Part shown: piece by piece, positions 36,517 to 47,300 of the stretch
Layout of the letters: every line of letters begins with the position of its first letter
How positions within the stretch are numbered: the stretch's first letter is position 1
NCBI GenBank assembly: GCA_020850995.1
Contig: JADZDP010000051.1
Location: 35,868 to 99,867 of the forward strand
DNA length: 64,000 nucleotides
Origin: Deltaproteobacteria bacterium
GTDB taxonomy: Bacteria > Myxococcota > UBA727 > VGSZ01
Direction of reading: 5' to 3'
The notes under the pieces: generated by a model
Databases searched by the model: none
What the model was told of the DNA's origin: nothing
The model's input: only the letters and a program-made list of their open reading frames with translations
Position numbers and translations under genes: made by a program

Positions 36517-39500
36517 ATGACGACCAACAGCACCAACATCCACTCCTCCACTGGCATCGGAGCAACATCCATGAAGGCAACCAAGCTCGGTCTCGCGCTC
36601 GTCGCGGCCACGCTCGCCGGCGCACTGGCGTCGACGGGCTGCGGGCCGGCCATCGACATCAACCGCGTGGCCCCCAACGTCGTCGACAAGTCGACCTTCC
36701 AGGGCGAGTGGTACTTCCGCTCGACCGTGATCGACAAGCAGTTCCACACGGCCGGGACCTTCATCGGCTACGAGGGCGGCCTCGAGCGCATCACGTGGGA
36801 GATCACCGAGGGGGCGCTCGTCGCCTATCGGTCCTACGAGAAGATCCCGGGAAGCGACCCGTCGAACCCCGGCGAGAGCCACGTGCTGGCGGCGTTCCCC
36901 GTCACCAAGCACTTCGACATCCGCCGCGGCTACAACCCCGTGAACGGCGTCGAGAACAACACCATCGAGGAGAACGACTCCGATCGGCCCTGGTGGCAGC
37001 GCGACTACATGCACGTCGACTGGTCGAAGAACGTCGGCCCGAGCTTCGACCAGGCCGCCGGTGACCTCGAGTGCTGGTACGACGAGTACGACAACATCGT
37101 CTGCCAGGTTGGCGGCATGAACGGCGTCAACCGCAACTCCAACAACGACCCGGCCTACCCGTACAAGGTGCGCATCAGCGAGGACTACGTCGAGACCACC
37201 ATCGACACCCAGCAGATGCCGGACCCGTACTACTGCTACCTGCTCGACGGCATGTCGCCGTGCAACGCCGCCATGGTCAAGATGAAGCTCAGCTTCATGA
37301 AGATCGACCCGGCCAACGACTACCTGCCGCTCAACTACCCCGACTTCTCCGAGGTAGCCACGGGCACCTTGGTGCGCGACGACAACGACGAGGTCATCGC
37401 GACCTCGGTGGCCAACACGGCCGGCCAGTACAACCCGCGCATGTGCGTGAACGACGAGGTCGGCCCCGACGGCAAGGGCATCTTCCTGGTGGTCGAGGAG
37501 GGCGACCTCACCCGCATGTGCAACACCGACGCCTTTGGTGGCGACGATCCCACCGACTGCGTTGAGATCGTGGCGCGCTGCGATGGCATGGAGGAGCTGT
37601 GGTACGCGTCGGGCCCCGAGGACGTGGGCGTCGAGTGCGACACCAGCATCCACGACCCCGACGACTGCTACCAGATCACGCTGCCGGTGTTCTCGCGCTT
37701 CGGCTTCTTCCGCACCGATCGCTATGTGCAGGATCGCGAGGACGGCTTCACGCTGCATGCCCGTGAGCGCCTGATCAACCGCTGGAACATCTGGCAGCGG
37801 AGCCGCGCCGAGGACGGGTCGCCCCTGCCCATGGCGGTGCGCGAGCCCAAGCCCGTGGTCTACCACCTCAACGTCACCTTCCCGCCGGAGATGCTGCCCT
37901 CGGTGGACGCGCTCGAGACCGATTGGGACGTCGCGTTCCGTTCAGCGGTGGCCAGCGCCAAGGGCGTGCCGCTCTCCGAGGTGACGCAGCAGATGTTCGA
38001 CATCCGCGTCAACGACTGCAACATCGAGCACGTCAACGCCGTCGCCGACGAGCTCGACCTGGTGGACGCGCTGCGCGCCAACAACATCGACGAGGTTGGC
38101 ATCGGCAACCTCGAGAACGCCTGCGCCGTGCTCGAGCACGAGACCATGAAGCTGCACTTCAACGACCCGAACGTGCCGGTGTTCACCTGGCAGCAGCTCG
38201 GCGACCTGCGCTACAGCTTCCTCAACTGGACGCCCAAGGCGGAGCTGGCCGGGCCGCTCGGCTACGGCCCCTCGGCGGCCGACCCGATCACCGGTCAGAT
38301 CGTCAGCGCCAACGCCAACATCTACGGCACGAGCCTCGACACCTACGCCAACTGGGGCGCCGACATCGTGCAGCTCATCAACGGCGAGATCAGCGATCTC
38401 GACGTCATGAACGGCACCAATGTGCGCGAGCACATCGAGGCCGTGCGCAACCGCTGGAGCGAGAAGACGCCGCAGGCGCAGGTCGACGCCTTCAAGAACC
38501 TGTTCGATGAGCGCACCGCGTTCATGAGCGATGAGCAGTACTTCAAGCAGATCCCGCTCACCGCCGTGAACGAGGGCATGGACCGCCTGGCGCAGACCGA
38601 CATCGAGGAGACCTTCCTCATCGACGGCGAGATGGTGCGCCTGTTCGGTGGTGACCCACGCGCCGCTGCCGAGGGTCGCGTCACTGCCGACATGCTTGCC
38701 AAGGCGCGGCCGTCGAGCTGGGCGCGGCAGCACGTGCCGCAAGAGGCCCTGGTGGCGGCCAACGCCGCCATGAGCGACCTCGAGGGCAAGTACCCCGGCT
38801 CGCCCGCGGGCATGCTTGGCGCCGCCAGCAAGCTCGACGAGCTGTCGGACTACCTCGGTCGCAAGAACTTCTGCTTCCTCGCCCAGCAGGTGGAGCCGGC
38901 CGTGGCCGACCTCGCGTCGCGCATCGCTACCGAGGGGCTCGACCGCGAGCAGATGGTGCAGCGCATCCGTGAGCAGGTGTTCATCGGCGTGACCGCGCAC
39001 GAGCTCGGCCACACCTTCGGCCTGCGCCACAACTTCTCCGGCTCGGCCGACGCCGTGAACTTCTTCCCGGAGTTCTGGGGCGTCACCGACCTGCCCGGGG
39101 AGCAGGACCACCTGCACGCGAAGAACGGCATGAGCAGCCGCTTCGAGACCGGCTACTCGTCGATCATGGACTACCACCAGCGCTTCAACAGCGACTGGGC
39201 CGGTATCGGTCTGTACGACAAGGCGGCCATCAAGCGCGGCTACGCCGAGATGGCCGAGGTCTTCGACGAGACCGAGGGCAACTTCGTGGCGCGCGACTGG
39301 ATCGACAGCGCCACCTTCCTGCTCGACCCCTACGACCTGCCGCGCGTGCTCGGCGGCGCCAACGCCAACGACCGCATCAACGACGAGTACACGCGCACGT
39401 ACAACGACTACGTGGCGGGTGACGAAGGCGCGACCATGGACGTGGCGGGCGACGCCGGCATCGTGCCGCACCCGGAGAACATCTTCCGGCGCCGCGACAT

Positions 39501-40878
39501 CCCGTGGCACGACTTCATGCGCAACGAGGTGCTGAGCCTGTACATCGGCAGTATCACCGACACCGACCTGCTGTCGGACTACGGTCTGCTCGACGACGAC
39601 GGTCGCGCGCCCAAGGTGGCGGTGCCCTACGACTTCTGCTCCGACGCCTACGCGTGGGGTGGCGGTCTTACCTGCAACCGCTACGACCAGGGCATCACGT
39701 CGAGCGAGATCGTGCAGAACGCCGGCCAGATGTACGAGTTCTACTACCCGTTCAACAACTTCCGTCGCGAGCGCGTGCTCTCGTCGTACGGCAGCTGGGT
39801 GAACGGCTACCTGAGCCGCCTGTTCTCCCGCACCTATCAGCCCATGCTGAACTCGTTCCGCTACTTCTACTATTACCGCCGCTCGTCGGCGCGCCTCTTC
39901 CCCGGCGTGAACGACTGGGGCACGGCCGCGCTGCAGGGCATGAACTTCTTCGCGCGCGTGCTGCAGACGCCGGAGCCGGGCACCTACTGCATGTCGGGCA
40001 CGACCTACGTGCCCGAGGGGCAGGCGAGCGACTGCACCGACTCCGTCGAGCTCTCGCTCGGCCAGGGCCGCTACTACAACAGCAGCTGGGACAGCGAGTA
40101 CATCTACAACCCGTCGAACCTCGGTATGTTCTGGGACAAGGCGATCGCCATCCAGGCGCTCACCGACAGCGAGGCGTTCTTCTTCCGCGACTTCTCGAGC
40201 TACACGAATCGCGGTGCCTTCAGCATCGGCTACTACCGTGTGTTCGCGCCCGAGATGCTCAAGCTCTTCGGCGGGCTCATCGGTGGCGACACCTCGACCT
40301 ACTCGCCTGTGGTTATCACGGGCGACAACGGCGCCGAGGTCGTGTACCGCCCCTTCCTCACCACCGACGTGCTCGGCAACGTGATTACGCCCGATCCGCG
40401 CCTCGTGGAGGGTGATCCCCTCCAAGCGGCTACGAGCTACCAGCTCAAGTACTACGCGGCGGTGTTCGGCATGTTCAACCTGACGAGCACGCTCGACCAG
40501 AACATGGACTTCGCGCAGCGCACGCGTATCCGCTTGGCGGGCTCGGCGTCGGATCCCACCATCGACACCACCGTCGTCGACCCGGCGAACATCCGCACCT
40601 TCACCGATCCGGTGGCGGGCGTGGTGTACCGCTCCGTAGCCGTCGACGGCCCCGACAACTCCATCGGCTTCAAGCTGCTCGACGCTGCGCAGAGCTTCGC
40701 CGACAACGAGTGGGTTGACGCCAAGGACGCGCTCGCGGCCGCCGAGGCGGGCGGCGACGCCGAGGCCATCCGCGCCGCCGAGGTCGACTTCCGCGCCAAG
40801 GACGCCGAGCTGGCGGACAAGGTGCAGATCATCGACTTCCTGGTGCTGCTCGGCGACGAGCTCGAGTTCCCGTTCTGA
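36517..40878 (+). CDS. giant metzincin-type zinc metalloprotease lipoprotein (copy 2)
   Basis: 1,453 residues. A strong AGGAGG at 36505-36510 supports ATG 36517; ATG 36571 (MKATKLGLALV) would start nearer the signal peptide. The lipobox is ALASTGCGP. The active site is HELGHTFGLRH (828-838), a perfect HExxHxxGxxH, with Met-turn SSIMDYH (Met 884). HNFSGSADAVNF after it matches the Met-zincin/DUF4953 family more closely than copy 1. Like copy 1, it starts with a beta-rich domain (GEWYFRSTVIDK). The C-terminus has a helical AAAEAGGDAEAIRAAE segment. It is a paralogue of the upstream gene, 12 bp away, in one operon ending at a clear terminator. Confidence 0.9.
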   Translation: MTTNSTNIHSSTGIGATSMKATKLGLALVAATLAGALASTGCGPAIDINRVAPNVVDKSTFQGEWYFRSTVIDKQFHTAGTFIGYEGGLERITWEITEGALVAYRSYEKIPGSDPSNPGESHVLAAFPVTKHFDIRRGYNPVNGVENNTIEENDSDRPWWQRDYMHVDWSKNVGPSFDQAAGDLECWYDEYDNIVCQVGGMNGVNRNSNNDPAYPYKVRISEDYVETTIDTQQMPDPYYCYLLDGMSPCNAAMVKMKLSFMKIDPANDYLPLNYPDFSEVATGTLVRDDNDEVIATSVANTAGQYNPRMCVNDEVGPDGKGIFLVVEEGDLTRMCNTDAFGGDDPTDCVEIVARCDGMEELWYASGPEDVGVECDTSIHDPDDCYQITLPVFSRFGFFRTDRYVQDREDGFTLHARERLINRWNIWQRSRAEDGSPLPMAVREPKPVVYHLNVTFPPEMLPSVDALETDWDVAFRSAVASAKGVPLSEVTQQMFDIRVNDCNIEHVNAVADELDLVDALRANNIDEVGIGNLENACAVLEHETMKLHFNDPNVPVFTWQQLGDLRYSFLNWTPKAELAGPLGYGPSAADPITGQIVSANANIYGTSLDTYANWGADIVQLINGEISDLDVMNGTNVREHIEAVRNRWSEKTPQAQVDAFKNLFDERTAFMSDEQYFKQIPLTAVNEGMDRLAQTDIEETFLIDGEMVRLFGGDPRAAAEGRVTADMLAKARPSSWARQHVPQEALVAANAAMSDLEGKYPGSPAGMLGAASKLDELSDYLGRKNFCFLAQQVEPAVADLASRIATEGLDREQMVQRIREQVFIGVTAHELGHTFGLRHNFSGSADAVNFFPEFWGVTDLPGEQDHLHAKNGMSSRFETGYSSIMDYHQRFNSDWAGIGLYDKAAIKRGYAEMAEVFDETEGNFVARDWIDSATFLLDPYDLPRVLGGANANDRINDEYTRTYNDYVAGDEGATMDVAGDAGIVPHPENIFRRRDIPWHDFMRNEVLSLYIGSITDTDLLSDYGLLDDDGRAPKVAVPYDFCSDAYAWGGGLTCNRYDQGITSSEIVQNAGQMYEFYYPFNNFRRERVLSSYGSWVNGYLSRLFSRTYQPMLNSFRYFYYYRRSSARLFPGVNDWGTAALQGMNFFARVLQTPEPGTYCMSGTTYVPEGQASDCTDSVELSLGQGRYYNSSWDSEYIYNPSNLGMFWDKAIAIQALTDSEAFFFRDFSSYTNRGAFSIGYYRVFAPEMLKLFGGLIGGDTSTYSPVVITGDNGAEVVYRPFLTTDVLGNVITPDPRLVEGDPLQAATSYQLKYYAAVFGMFNLTSTLDQNMDFAQRTRIRLAGSASDPTIDTTVVDPANIRTFTDPVAGVVYRSVAVDGPDNSIGFKLLDAAQSFADNEWVDAKDALAAAEAGGDAEAIRAAEVDFRAKDAELADKVQIIDFLVLLGDELEFPF

Positions 40879-40901
40879 GCCGGGATCACCAGTGAACGAC
40901 G

Positions 40902-40935
40902 GCGAAGGCCCCGCGCGAGCGGGGCCTTCGCTTTT
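40902..40935 (+). terminator. Rho-independent terminator
   Basis: A 13-bp perfect stem GCGAAGGCCCCGC (40902-40914), loop GCGA, GCGGGGCCTTCGC (40919-40931), then TTTT. It lies 24 bp after the second metzincin stop and ends that operon. On the other strand there is no T-run, so tamA may not use it. Confidence 0.92.
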
Positions 40936-40953
40936 CAGCCGTGTTCGTCGTGG

Positions 40954-43900
40954 TCAGAACACGTAGCCGAGCAGCCCGTAGATCTGCCAGGTGTCGCGCT
41001 GCGGCGAGTAGGCAGCGTCGATGGAGAAGGGACCCACCGGGGTCACCCAGCGCAGCCCGGCGCCCATGGAGTAGGCGAAGCGCACGTCGACGGGATCGTC
41101 GCGCTCCTGCCAGAGCTTGAGCTGCAGGTCGTCGCTCGACACGCCGAAGTCGTAAAAGAGCGCCGGTCGCACGTCGCCGATCAAGAAGTCGCGCAGCACC
41201 GTGTAGCGCAGCTCGAGGTTGACGATGGCGCCGAGCAGGCCCGGGTGGAGCTGCACCACCTGGTTGCCGTCGGCGTCTTGCACGCGGCGCAGCTGCGTGT
41301 CGTAGGCGGGCCCAAGCACGCCGATCTGGTTCTCCAGCACACCGCGCACGCTGCGCTCGCCGCCGAGCAGGAACAGGTCCGACTGCATGACGGCCCACTG
41401 GCATCCGCCCTCGGCGCAGTAGCTCGAGGGATCGGTCGCGAAGCCGGCGCGCGTACGCAGGCTGCCCGCTAAGGTCAGGCGCTCGAAGAAGGTGTGGTAG
41501 CCGCGCAGCTGCGCCCCCACCAAGCCATAGGCGATGGTGGGAAAGGGCGGCGCCAGGCGCACGAACATCTCGGCGCCCACGCCTGCGCGCGGGTCGAAGG
41601 GATTATCGATGGCGTTGTATGCGATGCGCGGTGTCACGGACGCAGATGGCGTGGGCCGTGCGGCTTCGAACAAGACGGTCAGCCCGTCGACGGTCTCGAG
41701 CGCACGCTGGGTGAACGGGGCGACCGGCGTGCTGGCGGGATCGAGCCATTCGGAGCGGAGATCGAGCGCCACACCCACGCTGAGCGCGTCATCGATGGGC
41801 TCCCACAGATCGTGCGGGCGCCAATCCGCCGCCACCGAGGTGCCCACCGTGAACAAGCGACGACGGAAGTCGGGTGCCTCCCAGGTCGCGGTCGCCTTCT
41901 GGCCCGCCACGGTCGAGGGGATGGGCAGGCGCGCGCTGGCGGGCTGATCGCTGTAGGAGACCGTGAAGGGCGTGTAGCTGACCGTGACGTCGGTGCCGAG
42001 CAGGCGCGGCCAGCGCACCAACGCGCGCGTCTGGCTGAAGCGCCCGATGAAGAGCCCGAAGTCGAGCAAGACGCTCGCGTCGAGCATGGTGCCGAACAGG
42101 TTCTTGTGGCGCACCTCGGTGCGCCAGGAGACCAGTTGCTGCGTCGAGACGCCCACCGATGTGTCGACGGTGAACGCCGGGCGCTCCTCCACCGTCAAGC
42201 GGACGTGCGCGCGCTCGGCGCCCTGCTCGAGCCCGAGGTACTCGAGCTGCACGCCGTCGAACAAGCCGCTGCGTCGCAGGCGCGACACGCCCTTGCCGAG
42301 CTCGATGGGGTCGAGCGGCTGCTCGAGCGCGTCGATGATGCCAGCCTCGCGCAACAGCACCGTGCGATCGGTGCGGTGGTTCCCCTCGAGGAAGACCTCG
42401 CCGAGCGCAACTCGCTGCACGTTCCCATCGTGCGGGTGCGCGCGCTCGTCTGGCGACGCGTTGGCGGGGACCACTGTGACACGCAAGCGCGCACCGTCGG
42501 CGCCGAAGGCCGTCTCGATGGTGACGTCGGCGCTGGGGTAGCCGTGACTGGCGTACACGGTCTGCACCCGTTGTTGGTCGGCCTCGAGCTCGTTGGTGCG
42601 CAAGGGAGCGCCGATACAGTCAGCGGGGACGCGCGGCGCACGGCGCTCGTCGTCGGCGTGGCCGCCCTCGCAGTGCGCGAGGCTCTTCAGCACGTCGCCC
42701 ATCAACGCGGGGTCGCCGCCCGCGAGCTCGAGGCCCGCGAGCACGAACCGCTCGCCCTCGTCGACATGGAACACCACGTCGATGTGACCGCCGGGCACCA
42801 TGGCGGCCACGGCCTCAACCGTGGCCTCGGGGAAGCCCAGGCGCGCGTAGGCGTCGCGCAGGCGCGCCTCGTCGTCGCGCAGCTGGGCGCCCGTGAGGAT
42901 GCCCGGGTGTTGCCACGAGCGTGGCTGGGTCGCCACCTCAGCGAGCGCGAGCAGCTCGTCGTCGTCGAGCGCGGCGTTTCCCTCCACACGAACGCTGCGC
43001 ACCGTGGCCACCACCGAGCCCTCGGCGTAGAAGTCGAGGACCCGCTCGTCGGCGAACGCCGAGCTCTCGACGCGCACGAGCGCATCGACGCGCCCGCGCC
43101 GCGCCAAGTAGGCGGCCGCCGCCTCTGCCGCCAGGTCCACCTCGATCTGGTCGATGCTGCCGGCTTCATCGAATCCGAGCGCATCTTGGAAGCGCTGCTC
43201 GACGATCTCCGTGTCGGCGGCGCTCGCCGGTGGCGCGTCGACCAAGAGCTGCAGGCCGCGCACCAGCGGCTCGTAGAAGGTCTCGCGCGCCCACAGCACG
43301 GTGTCGGGGAACAGCGGCGGCATCACCACCAGCGGGCGATCTCCCGCTGCCAGGTGGGCGCGGACCTGCAGGCGCGGGCCCGCGTCGACGTGCACCCGCA
43401 GATCGACGCAGCGCGGCTCGGGTCGCAGGCCGCGGTCGAGCGCGTGGCTCACCGCCGCCGGCGTCTGCGCACAGTCCAGATCGTCGGTGGTGGCCGGATC
43501 GACCGGCAGCGTGTCGACGCGAACGCGCGCCTCGGGGTAGCCGTCGTCACGCAGCTCGTGCGTCAGCTCGTCGACGGTGGCCAACACACGCCGCCGGTTG
43601 TAGCAGGAGACGAGGTGGCCGCTGACTGCGCCATCGAGCATGCCCTCGCTGGTCAGACACATGCGCTCGAACATGTTGCGTATGCGCCCCTGTCCCAGCG
43701 GCCCGAACGACGCGATGTCGACGCGCCGCACGCGCACGAACGACCCGCCCCGCACGCGAATGACGACGTCATGCTCACCCTTGGTGTTGACGCGCGGCAA
43801 GAGCAGGCGCACGTCGGCGCCGAGGTAGCCTTCGCGCTCCAGGAAGTCGAGGATGCGCGCGCGCTGACGCTGCAGCCGGCTCTTCCCCGTGGGGTCGTCC

Positions 43901-44304
43901 TCGCCTTCGATGGCCTCGCCCGGCTTGAGGAACACGCGCTTGCGAAGGTCGGACTCGAGGATGGCCAGGGGCAGCCCTTCCACGCGCACTCGATGGAGCA
44001 CGCGGGCGCGCAGCAGGTCGCAGCGGGCCACGGCACCGTCCGCGCGGCAGCTCGCCTTGCGGTAGCGCGGCAGCGCCAGGAGCCGTTGCTCGATGCGGCG
44101 CACCAGCAGCTCGTCGTTGGGCAGGCCGCGCAGATCGCCGAGGTAGCGCAACAGGCGACTGCGCTCGTCGTCATCGGCGCCGCCGAGCTTGAGTTGGATG
44201 TCGGTGAGCGCGATCACCGGAGTGGGCGTGAGCACCTCGGGCGCCGTCGGTGCTACCGCGTCGGTGGCGCCTGCAAGCAACAACATCATCAACAGAGTGC
44301 TCAT
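40954..44304 (-). CDS. tamA: TamA/BamA-family outer-membrane translocase
   Basis: 1,116 residues. A hydrophobic start (MSTLLMMLLLAGATDAV) serves as signal peptide. Several POTRA-like domains follow (about 30-700), with recurrent strand patterns such as VHRVRVEGLPLAIL, VVIRVRGGSFVRVRRVDI, VATVRSVRVEGNAALDDDELL and VALGEVFLEGNHRTDRTVL. The C-terminal Omp85 barrel (about 720-1116) ends GLRWVTPVGPFSIDAAYSPQ and LLGYVF with terminal Phe. It has more POTRA-like repeats than the three of E. coli TamA. It lies 7 bp after the TamB-like gene on the same strand, and that pairing is the reason for calling it TamA. Confidence 0.88.
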   Translation of the reverse strand: MSTLLMMLLLAGATDAVAPTAPEVLTPTPVIALTDIQLKLGGADDDERSRLLRYLGDLRGLPNDELLVRRIEQRLLALPRYRKASCRADGAVARCDLLRARVLHRVRVEGLPLAILESDLRKRVFLKPGEAIEGEDDPTGKSRLQRQRARILDFLEREGYLGADVRLLLPRVNTKGEHDVVIRVRGGSFVRVRRVDIASFGPLGQGRIRNMFERMCLTSEGMLDGAVSGHLVSCYNRRRVLATVDELTHELRDDGYPEARVRVDTLPVDPATTDDLDCAQTPAAVSHALDRGLRPEPRCVDLRVHVDAGPRLQVRAHLAAGDRPLVVMPPLFPDTVLWARETFYEPLVRGLQLLVDAPPASAADTEIVEQRFQDALGFDEAGSIDQIEVDLAAEAAAAYLARRGRVDALVRVESSAFADERVLDFYAEGSVVATVRSVRVEGNAALDDDELLALAEVATQPRSWQHPGILTGAQLRDDEARLRDAYARLGFPEATVEAVAAMVPGGHIDVVFHVDEGERFVLAGLELAGGDPALMGDVLKSLAHCEGGHADDERRAPRVPADCIGAPLRTNELEADQQRVQTVYASHGYPSADVTIETAFGADGARLRVTVVPANASPDERAHPHDGNVQRVALGEVFLEGNHRTDRTVLLREAGIIDALEQPLDPIELGKGVSRLRRSGLFDGVQLEYLGLEQGAERAHVRLTVEERPAFTVDTSVGVSTQQLVSWRTEVRHKNLFGTMLDASVLLDFGLFIGRFSQTRALVRWPRLLGTDVTVSYTPFTVSYSDQPASARLPIPSTVAGQKATATWEAPDFRRRLFTVGTSVAADWRPHDLWEPIDDALSVGVALDLRSEWLDPASTPVAPFTQRALETVDGLTVLFEAARPTPSASVTPRIAYNAIDNPFDPRAGVGAEMFVRLAPPFPTIAYGLVGAQLRGYHTFFERLTLAGSLRTRAGFATDPSSYCAEGGCQWAVMQSDLFLLGGERSVRGVLENQIGVLGPAYDTQLRRVQDADGNQVVQLHPGLLGAIVNLELRYTVLRDFLIGDVRPALFYDFGVSSDDLQLKLWQERDDPVDVRFAYSMGAGLRWVTPVGPFSIDAAYSPQRDTWQIYGLLGYVF

Positions 44305-44311
44305 GTGCGGC

Positions 44312-47300
44312 TTACCGCTCGAACAAGCGCCACGACAGCCGGAGATCCGAGCCGTTCGAGCCGCTACGTCCGTCGACAGAGAGGTTGCGTCCGAGGAAAA
44401 CCGGGAGGTGATCGACGATCAACCACCGCACGCGGAGGGCGTCGGGCGTGACCGATGAGGTGGAGCCGTTCGTCAGCGCGCTGACGTCACTCACCACCTG
44501 CTGCTGGAACACGAACGAGCTTTCGAGCTGCACGCGGCGGCCGAGCTGCCAACGCAGCCCGCCGAGATCGAGCTCGACCTTCAATCCGAGCGCGCTCGCC
44601 ACCATGGAGGCGAGCTCGTCGGTGACCGGCGCGGCCACGTCGCGCCCGGCGGCGCGCAACAGCGCGTTCAAGGCCACACCCGACAGATCCGACTCGAGCG
44701 TGCGCCCGAACACGATGAGCGCGAACAGGTCGGAGCGGCTCCACTCGCGGCTCGAGTCTGTGGCGGTGATGTCGAGCTGGATGCCTTCCTCCAGCGTACC
44801 GTCGAGGGTGAGATCGATCGGGATCTCGGTGTCGTTGCTGCCGGCGCCGCCCGGCGGGATCTCGGCGCGCGCCGCCAGGTGCAGCTCGGGGTCGATGCGC
44901 CCGTCGCCGGTGGTGAGGAACTGCACCTGGAGCTCGGCCACCTCGAAGCGCGTGCGCGGCACGTCGATGGTGCCGTCGCTCACCTCCATGGCGCCGTCGA
45001 GCTGCGGCAGGCGCAGCGTCTTCTTGAGCGCCAGCTTGCCGCGCGTCTCGAGATCGGCCTTGAACGACGCGAAGGCGGCGCGCGCGCGCAGGCTCTGGAT
45101 GTCGACATCGACGTCGAGCGCCAGGTCGGCCAGGCCGAAGGGCTCGAGCTTCTCCCACAGCGGCCGCGAGCGCGTGGTGGCCGGCGCCTTGAGCACGAAG
45201 TTGCGCAGCTCGAAGTTGCGCGTGTAGCTGCCGTCGAGCACCTCGACGCGGCCGCGCAAGAGCGGCGCCTGCTCGGTGCCCTCGAGCATCAGGTCGGCGG
45301 CACCCTCGACGCGCGCGCCCTCGAGCGTGAGCGCGACGCCGGAGGCAGACATAGCCAGGTTCCAGCGCTTGAACCACCCCTGCTCGGGAGCACGGCTGAC
45401 GCGCACGTCGGCGTCGCCCACCAAGATGAGCTCGCCGTCGCCCACGGTGGCGCGCAGCCCGGCGGCGGTGAGGCGCAAGGCGTCGCCGTCAACGGGGCGC
45501 ACCTCGAGCTGCCCCTCTTGGAAGCGCAAGGTGGTGCCGAGCAGCCGCGGCGTCAGCGTGCTGCCGGGGTGTGGCCGCAAGATGCCGTCGATGACGATGC
45601 CGTCGTGGTAGCGCCCCCGCACCGACAGCGATGCCTCGGCGGTGCCGCCGGCGTTCGCTACCTCGGTGGTGAACAGCTTGGCGATCACCAGCGCCACGTC
45701 GCCCTGCAGCTCGAGCGCCACGTCCTCGGTGCCCACGGAGCCCTCGACGACGACGTCGACCTCACCAGATGGCGCGCGCAGTCGCACGGGGCGCGCGATG
45801 GTCAGGCGGCGATCGGCCCACGTCAGCTCCGAGGGCTCCACCAGGTCCGCGCGCAGCGAGCCGGGCGGGCGTACCGAGGCGCCGAGCAGCGTGATGGCGG
45901 CGCGTGCGTCGACGGGCTGGTCGGCGGTGCGCCGCAGTTGCGCCGACGCGCGCGCTTGCGCGCCGGCGGCCACGTCGTTGTCGCGCAGCGCGGGCACCAG
46001 GTCCTCCAGCGCGTGCTCCTCGATGTAGCCGTCGACGCCGAGGTCGAAGGCCCCGTGGCGGGCGTCGAGCTCGCCGACGATGCGCGCCCACACCCGCTCG
46101 TGCGCACCGCAAGGCGATCCCTCGTCGCGGCGCGCATCGTCGGTGCCGGCGGGGAAGGCGCACAGCGCCGCGTCGAGCTGACCCTCGTCCATGCGCGCGT
46201 CCAGGGTGACGGCGCCGAGCGAGCGCAACACCGGCAGCGGCGACGCGCCGGCGCTGGCGCCGGTGGCACCGTTGGCAGCGGGCGCCACCGCCAGTTGCGG
46301 GATGCGCAGGTTCGCGCGGCCGGTGACGCGCTCGAGCGGTCCCCAGAGCGACAGCGTGCCGGCGGCAAAGCCTTGCAGCGGCGCCACCGAATCACCGAGC
46401 CCGCGCACCCAGCGCTCCAGATCGACGTTGTCGACGGCGATCTTGGCGTTCACCACCTCGCGCTCGATGGCGTACGCCGCGGCGACGTCGAGCGACCCGG
46501 CGCTCGAGCCCACGGTGCCGACCACGGTGGCCAGGTGACGCACCTCGCCCGCGCCGGGCTTCGGCAGCGGACCGTCGGGCGCCAGGCCCGCGCGCACGGT
46601 GCCCGACCCGAGGAGCTCACCGCCGACGGCGATGTCCGTGGCCATGAGCGTGCCCTCGAGCGTGGGCGCGCGCACGTCGCCGCGCACCTGCACCGTGCCG
46701 CGCACCGCGCCGCCCAGACGCGCGCCGGCGGCAGCGGCGATCTTCGCCAGATCGGCGCGCGCTACCTCCACGCTACCGCCGAGCTGGCGCGTGCCGAGCG
46801 CCAGCGTCAGACGTCCCGTGGACGCGTCGACGAGCGCGCCGTGCACGCGCGCTTCGTCGACCACGAGAACATCCTTGGTCACGGTGCCGCGCGCGGTGGC
46901 CTGCTCGAGGCGCTCGCCGCTGACGGTGAGGCCGGCGGCGGCGGCGGCAAACGCCACTGTGGGCGACGCCAGCGCGCCGCTCATCCACGCCTCGGCGTCG
47001 GCGAGGCCACCGAGGGGCAGCGCGCCGCCGTCGGGCGCGCGCAGATCGGCCAGGCGCAGGCCGCGCACGCGCGCCGCGCCCTTGATGGTCCGCTTGCCCT
47101 CGAGCGCCACCACGATGGGGCGCAGCTGCTGCACGACGCCGCGCGCGACGGTGCCGGCGACACCGTCGACGCGCACCTCGACGGCGCTGGCGTCGAGGTG
47201 GCCGCGCACATCGGCAAAGGGCACGCCGTAGGCCACGCCGCTGTTCGACGACGCGTCGCCCACGACGTGCACGGCGCGATAGGGACCAGCGATGGTCCCG

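Noticed and set aside
31879..37866. 1,995-codon open frame on the minus strand
   Set aside because: Antisense shadow of the barrel and metzincin genes. The product is Val/Ala/His/Gly-rich without motifs, while the plus-strand proteins have signal peptides and active sites.
37942..40425. 827-codon minus-strand frame
   Set aside because: Antisense to the second metzincin gene; no start signal and no motif.
41494..44451. 985-codon plus-strand frame over tamA
   Set aside because: Shadow of the POTRA/barrel gene; no recognisable domain.
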